Of a stretch of 64,000 nt of DNA, positions 28,901 to 40,900 are shown piece after piece; within the stretch, counting starts at the first letter, position 1; the number at the start of each line of letters is the position of its first letter. The DNA is from Ryuthela nishihirai (taxonomy: Eukaryota > Arthropoda > Arachnida > Araneae > Heptathelidae), in NCBI GenBank assembly GCA_038380435.1, contig JAWZYU010000013.1:66730446-66794445 (forward strand), written 5' to 3'. A program made the translations under genes and the position numbers. Below the pieces are notes generated by a model. The model had not been told where the DNA came from, searched no databases, and was given only the letters and a program-made list of their open reading frames with translations.

Positions 28901-31900
28901 AGCTAGGCCGGGCTGAGCATTTCAGAGAGGCTCTAAATAAGAGTATTATTTCTACTTCCATTGTTTGTAACGAGGATAGATGCATTATTGGCTTTTATGA
29001 TGGCACTATTTCACATTCCGAAGTCGCATTGGCTATCTCTAAATTAAAACCGCATAAATCCCCATAGGTGGGGGAAATCACCACTGGAATGCTTAGAGCT
29101 AGGAACATTTGTGTTGTCACATGGCTGACTGAAATTTTAAATGTTTTTTTATGATAAAGTTGTTCCTAAGGATTTTACTAGAGCTATCATTGTCCCAATT
29201 TTTTAAAAAGGTGATCGCAGTTCTTGTGATAATTATATGGGAATTAGTTTACATTCTGTCCCACGTAAAGTTCTTTGCATGATTATACTTAATAGAATTA
29301 AGAATTTGGTTGATGGAAAACTGCGTGATGAACAGTGTGGATTCAGAAGTGGTAGGGGATGTATTGATCAAATATTTTCACTTAGGCAGATTCTTGAGAA
29401 ATGTTTAGAGTTTCAGAAACCTGTGGTTGCTAGTTTTAAAGATTTTAAAAAGGCTTTTGACCATGTTGATCGACATAATTTGTGGTTGATTGTTAGATCA
29501 TATGGAATACCAGATAAGTTAGTTAGTGTAATGAGAGCTCTGTATAATAACACTGAGTCATGTGTGAGAGTTGCTACGTCTTACAGCGATTGGTTTAGCA
29601 TTGCTAGTGGAGTTAGACAAGGGTGCATTTTGTCTCCTTTACTCTTTAGTTTAGTTACTGATTATGTAATGCGAAATTCTTTGCAAGGGAAAGATTTTGG
29701 CCTTAAATGATCTAGATATTTTAAAATTTCTAATTTAGATTATGCAGATGATTTGGCCTTTTTGGCTACTGATGTTGATGAGATGAATTCGTTCATTAGG
29801 GTTGTTGATGAGACTGGTAATAGAGTAGGTTTGGTTATAAACAGAGAAAAAAACTAAAGTAATGAAAATTGGTCAGGCAGATGGTGCTTCAGTTGCTATG
29901 AACGGGTGTAGTATTGAGCAAGTGTCTCAGTTTAATTATCTTGGGAGCTATGTAACAGATACTGATGATGTGCGGCATGAATAGGGATTGCGGCTGGAAC
30001 TTTTAAAAATTCGTGGAGTATGAAAAACAGGCCTATACACCTAAAGACTGAAATTAGGCTGTATAAGAGTTTAATTCTTTCTGAGGTTGGTTATGGTAGC
30101 GAAACATGGACCCTTTTTAAGCAGGATAACAAGAATCTTGATGCCTTTGATTCTAGATGCTTACGCAGTATCTTGGGCATTAGGTGGTTTGACTTCGTAA
30201 ATTATGATGAGGTTAGAAGAATAAGTCATCAACCTCCTATGAGCAGCATATTGTCCAGAGAGAGACTGTTGTTGGTTTGACCATGTTGCTCGTATGCATA
30301 GCTGCAGATTGGCAAAGAGGATTATGAACAGTGTACCTGAGGGTGTCAGAAAAGTGGGGGGGGGGGCTAGGATGCGATGAGCAGACAATGTCAAACAGGA
30401 CCATGCTAGAATTGCCCTAGAGTAGCCAAATGCAGCTCAAAAGAGACACGTCTGGGGAGGAAAGAGGAAAATTACACACTCTGGTTGGACATCAGTAGCC
30501 CATGGCTGCATGAGGATTTTGTATGTATGTATGTAGAAGCACTGGTACCGGAATGGTTTTCACATGTTATCTTACCTTCAACATGGTAATAAATAACGAG
30601 CAGACATGAACGGCTATTGTAACTGATGGCTCACCCATCTCATTATTCCGGGTGTTGTCTCCATATGATGCTCTCGGATGCATACTGGCTTGCCTCTGTC
30701 CACGGCCATCATGGGCTCCCAAACAGAAACATGATTCGTCAGTAAAGACGACATGATACAAGTCTTGATTTCCAAGCAAACCCTCCCTGCACTATTGCAG
30801 ATACAGATGATAATGATGAGATGACATAACAACTAGACGAACCAAAGTGTGTCATAAATGCATACCCAGTTCTTGCAGTCTTCTAATTATGCTCTCCGAC
30901 ACAGGTTCAGAAAGGGTTGGATTGTTTTGTTGTTTTACCTCTGAGCGGCACTTTTTTGCACATCATGGGCTAAATGGCCAGGTCACATGGACCCCGAAGG
31001 CTCAGAGAAGGTTGGGCAAGGGGACCCAATGGAACAGCTGTTGGGAGACAGATGGTAGCCTCCCGTCAAGGCCATCCAGCGTGTTCTTTAACGTGCACAG
31101 GGTATGGCTCTCTCCCGCACACGGGGCCACGGCTTAACGTCCCATCCGACGGACGGCGGCCTTTCCAAGCTCATCGGTGTCCACTACTGACCGTGGGCAG
31201 GGCGGGGAATTTTGCGGAGATAAATCTCAACGCTGACCCAGCTGGGACTCGAACCTGGGAACTACAGATTACGAGCCTGGCGGTGCCGAAAGGTATGGCG
31301 TTTTAGTTTTGGATATTTGAATTCTTGCATAAAAATCTCTCCTGTCGCTAGTTGGCGGATCTGTTGATGCTACCATTCTGATATCACTAAAGCCTTGGAA
31401 ACGTATCTGGGCACCTTAGTGTCCAATTGTTGCCAGTCATTTAGTCATCACGGCGTGTTCAACACAAGAAAAATTGATTTGGCATGTTGACCACCCAGCT
31501 TCTGACAACTGAATGATCTGATCCCTTTCAAATCTGACAGCTGTACATAACATTACCTTATGCATGTTAAAGGTATTGTACACTCTTCGCAGGTCATTCG
31601 CTCCCCAATCTGTTTACCCACTGACCTTTAACTTAGTTTCCATAGCCCCTTGAGATTCCTATATCTTCGCAGTATTCTACAAGTTATTCGATGATCTACT
31701 GCCTGATTGACTTGACATGCAAATTGTTTGCATTCATAAACGTCACTTTGAATGACGATGGCGACTCCACAGATCTCCTAATGTGTCATTTGGTTTGTAG
31801 AGTCTACGTCAGTGATAAACTTAAAACAAAAATTATCTCATTAATATGGAAAGGATTCTGCCTCAAACCACCAATATTAGGATGTGGTCTCAGAAATTTC

Positions 31901-34900
31901 GGGAGACCGGAAGCGTGAATGACCTACCTCAAAGTGGATGTCTAGGTGTTTCTGAAAGGACCATTGATAATGTCCAAGCGATGTACTAGTACAGCCGTAA
32001 GAGGTCAATTCATCGTGTTTCACGTGAGCTACAGCTACCGCAATTAACGGTAAACAAAGTCTTAAACTATCAATTGCTATTATAAAGTGCAAATCGTCAA
32101 ATCTTTGCAACCTAACGACAACCCTGGCCGCTATAGTTCACTTGTTCCATGCTGAGCTCGATTGAGGGAGAAGACCTAAAAAAAAGCACCTAAAAAGGGT
32201 TTTATTCTTGGATAAAACCACTAAGCAGCACATGTTGAGGTGCACTGAAGCACATGTAAAATTTCTTCAGTTACGCACTAGGTTGAAAAAGATGTTTGGT
32301 TGTGTTGTAATAATTACTTTTTGAATCTGAAAGTACTTTATGAACCCCTATATTTTTCTACTGTTAACATCTTGCGAACAGCCAAATTAACAAAACTGTG
32401 ACAAAATTCTTTAAACAGAAGATAAGGAACATAAATAAATATAAATTATAAAGAATTAATAAATTAAATATATTTTCTTTGAAAAATATAGTAGCAAAAA
32501 TAACAGTTATCTACAAAAACTTTATTTACGTGAGGAAAGAAGAAATCCTTAGAGCGTACTGCATCATCTTTTCGAAAATAAATATCCACTTTATGGTCTC
32601 AAGCTTTTTTGTTCCTTACTAGTTATATAGACGGTTCGATCTTTATTAACTTTTCAAAATAAAATATACATAAATATATCACCCCCATATGAATTCCCAT
32701 TCGCACGTGGATTCAATTTTACATTACTATAATTCAGTCACACATATATTTCAACCTATAATCAAACTAGATTATTGTGCAATAATGTAACTGAAAATAC
32801 GAAATTGAGATTAATTAAATAAATTTTTACCATTATTATATAATAAACAAATTTTAAACTTCTGAAGGAACTGATAATTCCAAAACTCCAAGATCAGATC
32901 CCTTGGAATCGCATTAAAATATCTACTAGATAAATAAATATCATGCCTCTCTGTTAATATTCTAGATGCTGTTAATATTGTGTAATAATAATCGATTTGA
33001 TAATCTTATGTGAATTTAAATTTTGACAATTTTTTGTTGTCTCCAAGTTTTTTATGTGTTTGATCACTTGGAATATATATAAATTATGCAGAGTAAGAAT
33101 TTGTAAATTTTAATAAGTTCCACCAAAATAATGAAATTTTTGCAAATTTATATTGTCTTAATAAGAAAATTTTGCGCATATTGTAATGGCTTAACATATG
33201 ATGAACAAGCATCACCCCATTTTCCTAGTTTAACATATGATGAACAAGCATCACCCCATTTTCCTAGTTTAACATATGGTGAACAAGCATCACCCCATTT
33301 TCCTAGTTTAACATATGGTGAACAAGCATCACCCCATTTTCCTAGTTTAACATATGGTGAACAAGCATCACCCCATTTTCCTAGTTTAACATATGGTGAA
33401 CAAGCATCACCCCATTTTCCTAGTTTAACATATGGTGAACAAGCATCACCCCATTTTCCTAGTTTAACATATGGTGAACAAGCATCACCCCATTTTCCTA
33501 GTTTAACATATGGTGAACAAGCATCACCCCATTTTCCTAGTTTAACATATGGTGAACAAGCATCACCCCATTTTCCTAGTTTAACATATGGTGAACAAGC
33601 ATCACCCCATTTTCCTAGTTTAACATATGGTGAACAAGCATCACCCCATTTTCCAAGTTTAACATATGGTGAACAAGCATCACCCCATTTTCCTAGTTTA
33701 ACATATGGTGAACAAGCATCACCACATTTTCCTAGTTTAACATATGGTGAACAAGCATCACCCCATTTTCCTAGTTTAACATATGGTGAACAAGCATCAC
33801 CCCATTTTCCTAGTTTAACATATGGTGAACAAGCATCACCCCATTTTCCTAGTTTAACATATGGTGAACAAGCATCACCCCATTTTCCCAGTTTAACATA
33901 TGGTGAACAACCATCACCCCATTTTCCTAGTTTAACATATGGTGAACAAGCATCACCCCATTTTCCTAGTTTAACATATGGTGAACAAGCATCACCCCAT
34001 TTTCCTAGTTTAACATATGGTGAGCAAGCATCACCCCATTTTCCTAGTTTAACATATGGTGAACAAGCATCACCCCATTTTCCTAGTTTAACATATGGTG
34101 AACAAGCATCACCCCATTTTCCTAGTTTAACATATGGTGAACAAGCATCACCCCATTTTCCTAGTTTAACATATGGTGAACAAGCATCACCCCATTTTCC
34201 TAGTTTAACATATGGTGAACAAGCATCACCCCATTTTCCTAGTTTAACATATGGTGAACAAGCATCACCCCATTTTCCTAGTTTAACCTATGGTGAACAA
34301 GCATCACCCCATTTTCCTAGTTTAACATATGGTGAACAAGCATCACCCCATTTTCCTAGTTTAACATATGGTGAACAAGCATCACCCCATTTTCCAAGTT
34401 TAACATATGGTGAACAAGCATCACCCCATTTTCCTAGTTTAACATATGGTGAACAAGCATCACCCCATTTTCCCAGTTTAACATATGGTGAACAAGCATC
34501 ACCCCATTTTCCTAGTTTAACATATGGTGAACAAGCATCACCCCATTTTCCTAGTTTAACATATGGTGAACAAGCATCACCCCATTTTCCTAGTTTAACA
34601 TATGGTGAACAAGCATCACCCCATTTTCCTAGTTTAACATATGGTGAACAAGCATCACCCCATTTTCCTAGTTTAACATATGGTGAACAAGCATCACCCC
34701 ATTTTCCTAGTTTAACATATGATGAACAAGCATCACCCCATTTTCCTAGTTTAACATATGATGAACAAGCATCACCCCATTTTCCTAGTTTAACATATGA
34801 TGAACAAGCATTACCCCATTTTCCTAGCTTAACATATGATGAACAAGCATCACCCCATTTTCCTAGTTTAACATATGATGAACAAGCATCACCCCATTTT

Positions 34901-37900
34901 CCTAGTTTAACATATGATGAACAAGCATCACCCCATTTTCCTAGTTTAACATATGATAAACAAGCATCACCCCATTTTCCTAGTTTAACATATGATAAAC
35001 AAGCATCACCCCATTTTCCTAATTTAACATATGATAAACAAGCATCACCCCATTTTCCTAGTTTAACATATGATAAACAAGCATCACCCCATTTTCCTAG
35101 TTTAACATATGATAAACAAGCATCACCCCATTTTCCTAATTTAACATATGATAAACAAGCATCACCCCATTTTCCTAGTTTAACATATGATAAACAAGCA
35201 TCACCCCATTTTCCTAGTTTAACATATGATAAACAAGCATCACCCCATTTTCCTAATTTAACATATGATAAACAAGCATCACCCCATTTTCCTAGTTTAA
35301 CATATGATAAACAAGCATCACCCCATTTTCCTAGTGTCCCCAGAGCTGCGTTGTTTTTCTTTTGGGTACGTCATAATATCGCGAAGAATGTATCAATCGC
35401 AAAATCGTAATAATATTTTTCAGCTTATTATTTCATTAGTTCCATGCCTACAGGACACATCTCGTGATTCTTCGCTATAGAATTATAGCAATCGATATTT
35501 TTGCAACGATATTTATCTTTATGTAAGGTAAATTTGCTTTGAGTGAAGATCAAAGGAACTGAAAAATTTATGCCGTTTTCTACCTAATAGTTTGAACATA
35601 CCCAAAATATCATTTGTGTCTAATTATTATTATTTCTACCTAATACTTTGGTACACAAGACAAAGTAATTTTCTTAACCTTGTATCAGCTATGCAAAATG
35701 TACCTCATTCCACTCAACATCTAACATTGAAATCACCGGCAACTTCCGATTTCGAAAATACACTCTGTGACATTAAAATTGCACTACCCAGAAAGAGTGG
35801 ACGGAATCTTCTAAAACTCATGAGAGACAGAGATGAACAAATGGATATGATTTCATTTACAGCTCAGTTCAACGAATTAAACGAATAGCATACCATAAAA
35901 TGTGCCTCTTTCGGTATATAGTGTAATCGTCGTGTTTCGCGATATATTCAGTGATGCGTCACATTTCAGAGGTATATAGATTTCTGATGAGGTCATGAGC
36001 AATGTCCCACCACAACTCTTGTACGTCGAACAATAACTTAGTACATCTGTATATTGAGCTCTTTAATGATGGGCGATGTTTGATCATATCCAAAGAATGT
36101 TCTAGGTAACAGATCTGGGGATATGACTGGTCACAATAGTCTGGGTGTCTTGTTGACAAGTTCTGTAGATGGTAGCAGTATGTGGGAGAGGATTACCTTA
36201 CTCGAAGAGGGCATTAGAGATATCCTCCAAGAAAGAGTCAGATACGTTATTGACATATCGCCGGGTGTTCACATTACCGACTGCATGTACGATGGGCATT
36301 CAATGACATTCTTGACATGTATCTACAGAGAAAAACTCGTTGCACATACCTCAACAAAACTTTAATGTGCTTCTAAGCATTCCCCTCTAGCATATGTGCA
36401 GCGTTACAGGCGTCTACACCAATTTTGGAAAGCTAGTGATATATTCTGTTGAATTGGTTCTTCTGTAAGTTTCTCCGCAACTCTGAATGAACGCATTTTG
36501 CAAGGTCTTACACCTTTGAAAAAGGTTTCCCAATAAGTTACTTTTTAATATTTGGGTAAACAATCAAAAAACGCATGGTTAAAGATCGGGTGAATTTGCA
36601 GGATAGGGTAGCTGTTGGAATTTTTCCTGGTCTAGATAGGCCATAACTTGTCGGATGTTTTGAGCACAGGCATTGTCATGAAGGAGAATCCTTGACACGC
36701 CTGTTGTTGGACGCTGCTCCTTCATATCCCTAATCATTTTGGGCAAAATAATGGTGTAATATTGGTCATTTATAGTCATTTTTTTCAGGCATGGTGTCCA
36801 CGACTATCACTCCTTGGGTATTGAAAAAATTGTGAACATCCTCTTCCCTGAGCGAAAGTTTTATTGGAGGATTTGGGGACGCGGTTCAACTTCCGCAACC
36901 CAAACATAATTGCTATCGTTTTGGGAGTTGTACAGTAATTAAACCACGTCTCGTCACCTGTGACAATGTCTGTTAACTAATGGGGGCCACTAGGTTCTAA
37001 CATTGCCAGCATACCCTTGTACGAGTCGACTCTAGTTCTTTTTTGCTCTTTTGTCTGTTTGTGGGGTAACCATTTGGCACAGATCTTTAAGAATTTTAAA
37101 TATCGATGAATAATCGTTTCCACGCTGTCAATGAATGCAGACATATAAACGTATTACCTGAAAGGTGAAGTGTGAGTTTTCTTTAATGAGTTCAAGAACA
37201 GCAACGATCGTTCTCTCATTTACGGCCTCCATCGGTGTTTCTACACTAGGGAGGTTTTTGAAGATTTGACGTCGTTCTCTTAATTTCCGAATCTATCCCA
37301 TACGAGTGTCATATAAACAGGCATAATCCCCATATACCTGTGGTAAATCGGGATGAATTTTCTTCGCATCGTCCCCAATCTGCATCTTTCTGAAAGTGTA
37401 AAATTTATCTCGTCTCTAGTGAGTTCCATAGCCACAGTGCACAGATTTCCCAAAACCAAATTTATGCTCCATCAGGAAAGACAGAAATGATGATACCGCC
37501 TTTGTTTTGAACACGTAATGAGAAATTCAGATAAGCTTTCTAACAAGTATCTAGTTAACTTCGGTCGAACGAGTGCAAATCTACAGACACATATTTATAG
37601 TTATAAATCTAATTTTCGATAGGCTTTTCAAAGATATTACTGCAATTAGAAATCTGTTAAAATATGATCCCATCTAGAGTCCAAGTTAAAAATTCGTATG
37701 CATATTCTTGAGATATAAAAGAATGAACATGAAAATTTTTCAAAACTTTAAAGCATGTATTTTAAGAAAATGAAAGTTAAATTTTTGAAACTGTGACCTT
37801 GAGATTTGACCTTGTCGGAAAGTAGCCGTGTGAAATATCAATTTCAAACTCATTAAAAAATGGAACAAAACGACGTTTAATTTTTTGTTCTATTTTATTT

Positions 37901-40900
37901 TTATGCCAATAATATGATGATTGGCAGGTCAAAATTACGAAATTCTCCCCATTTTAAGTCTCTGTACAGCAAAAACTAATTGACATAAAATTTTGAAATT
38001 CAGGATTTTTAACTGTCTATGATGATGTAGTAAGTAAATGTAATAATTAATTAAAATTATTTAAATTTCATGCAAATTTTGCATGACAAAACTAACGTTT
38101 TTCTGTTTGATCAATTGTCATGGAATAACCTGACAAATGTTTTCCCCCACGACCTGATGATAAGTTCCAACAATATTTCATGACCATTTAGTGTCCCATC
38201 TCTGTCTTATCTTTCTAAATATAGGGATGGATAAATGGATGTACAGAAGAAGCAGTTTTGTCGGGTAGACACAACATCTCCTGAAACAGAAGGTCTGTGG
38301 ACCGAATTATTATGTTAACATAGGCAGTCCTATAATACTGATATTTTTACTATTTATTTCTATTATTATTAGTGCTGTACTTTTATACTAATCTTTATAT
38401 TAATAAATATATCTTATTTAGATGGAAAATGATTCGTGTTTATTAGCAGTTCTCAAAATATTAATAAATGCAAAAAATTTTTTTATAAATAATGACTTTG
38501 CTGCACGTGACTGATGAGAATGACTAGAGGGAAATTATTACGAAATAATGATGTACTATCAACGTTAAGTATTATAAGAAACATTGATAAATATAAAAGT
38601 CAATCTATATCAGTTTAAAATATTAAGCCGGACTAACAGTGTTTTAAATGAGTCATGGATGTAATTCTTTGTTTCATTGATCAAATAATAAAACTCTTTT
38701 CTTCTTAACTTGTTTCTTATAGAACTTTTAAGACTAAAAATGATATTTCTTCAATTATTGAACACGAGCTTCTTACGAAATAATCATAATTACGTTTGCT
38801 AAATCAGGTGATATAATAATTTTCTTAAACAGTTTTCGTTATCTAAACATTTTTGGCGAATTCTTTTCGTTTGTATGTAAATTCTGGAACTTACCGGATG
38901 AGCAACCAGTAAAATTCAGCTAATTTCAATATCCTTCGTACTAAAAAGGATATATATTCTGCGGTGCCCTATTTGCTGAACATTTTGGCGCCGTGTAAAT
39001 TCACTTAATAAAGATTATGCCTGAAAACAGGAATTTAGTGGTCCCGCAACAGCAAGGGGCGCTACTTCTGAGCATACTGTCTGTACCTTTACCCCATAAA
39101 TCTGTAGTTGAGGTATCCTGATGAAACCTTACGCCGTGGTCGTCACTCATTTCGCCATAATTTAATAGTCTAAAACCTTATCTAGTAGTCAAAAATGTGT
39201 TTTGTAAGACGTAATGCATCCTAAATATGCAAACTCAATGACATTTATGTCATTTTTTCCTTACTGCTTGGAGATTTGGTGATAAATAAACTGCTTTCTC
39301 GAGAACTATATGAATAGAAAAAGTGCAAGGAAAGTTACCGAATTAACATAAAAATATATACTATAAAATTCAAAAAGCAGAATACGGATCAGTCTCATTT
39401 TTAGCTACTTATTCCAATAAAAATTATTTTTATCAAACATTCCTAAAATGCTCATCAAAATAGCATTCTTTCCTAACATTTCTTCTCTAGTGTCATCTGT
39501 TTCGAAATTTGTTGTCATGGATTAGCTGATCTATCGGTAAGTGTAACACAAAGGAAAGAAAATATCAGCTTGATCTTGTTTTCTATTTAGTTATCGACAT
39601 GTGTAAAACTATCAATACAGTTAATAATTGATACATATGATGTAACTTTGAACCATGGCTTCAATGTAATTTCAAAGCTTAGCACTTACTTTTGATCATG
39701 TTTGTCTTTAGCCTTTTAGCTAAATTGTCCTGAATCAGGCAGATTCGTTAACACTTAATCACATTGAGGGTTAACTCATCATAAATTCTGCTCAATGATT
39801 TTATCACTACCATCCAACTACTTGCAGCGAAAAAGGCACAAATCAAATATCGAAAATATTAACGTTTGTTCATATGATAGAAGTACGGCAAAAAAAATTT
39901 ACAATCGAGCAATCAAGGAAGGAATTTTGAACCAGTATAATGATCAGGTGCATCAATGCAATTTCAAATATACTAAATATAGTGGGAAATATTATACATC
40001 AATGGAAAATGTCAAAAATAACTTCTGTAGATTCACTAATTTTCGACAATTTATTATAAAATAATATCTTTATTTTTATACAGCTACTTATCTCTTTTCA
40101 GGATCGGTATATTCTTGTCTCCGAGGAAAAGGAAGATGATGACGAATGGCTGAGGTTTTTATACAAAATTTATTTAGCTCCTTTGGAGGATGAATTGCCC
40201 ACATCCAATGAACATCGAGTGCCAAGGATTACGGTCATACCGCATAGTAAGTGAGAAAATAGTTAGAATTAGAGAAATAGTGGAAGAAATGAATGACAAC
40301 TGAAATTTAAACAGTTGCTTGGAAGATACCAGAACACCATTTTGTATCTTGGATAGGTCCCTGAAAATCGCGATGCAAACTGAAACGATGCAAGTCGATA
40401 CATTGTTTCCAATGAGAAAAAACTAAACCACCTGACATAAATTCTGTTACTACATTTCCAATTCAAATGCTTAACACATCCAAATTCTACTGATGTTGAT
40501 TACTTTACACAGCGCTGATTTCGTATAATAATTAATGTCGTTGTCGTGCAACGCACGACGAATAAATTGTGTGAATAAAAATTGTGTGCTGAACAACTTT
40601 GTTTTTTTTTTCATGTAAATAGTCTTGTAACTATTGTCTGTGCCTCTCTCAGCACGTAACGTCTTTTGTAGAATTGAAATGTTACGCTTAGAAAAGAAGC
40701 CCAATGTAACATTAAGGCAGTAGCCCATGGAGCTGTACCTCTTTCCCTTTCCATTAGAATTTTCTCTTTACTGCATCACTTATGGCTATGAGCAGGTCCG
40801 GATCTAGAAACAAAACGAGGAATCACAATCGAACCACTAGATTTCCAATATCGTATGACATTTCTCCCTCCGTTACGCAGGTCATTAAGAAATTTCACGA

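Noticed and set aside
26480..31570. LINE A lying between two antisense Tc1-like fragments, as if it had split one element
   Set aside because: The left fragment already contains the segment before the NNARPH motif and the right fragment runs to the PVLL segment, so they overlap in the protein rather than being contiguous; more likely two separate elements.
35592..35888. 98-codon open frame after the minisatellite, with a plausible AG before CTATGCAAAATG
   Set aside because: No recognised motif, no matching splice phase with neighbouring exons, and homology to the linker exons is not visible.
39795..40064. 89-codon frame immediately upstream of exon 6
   Set aside because: The exon acceptor at 40100-40101 and homology to exon 4 define the exon start; the frame has no family motif.
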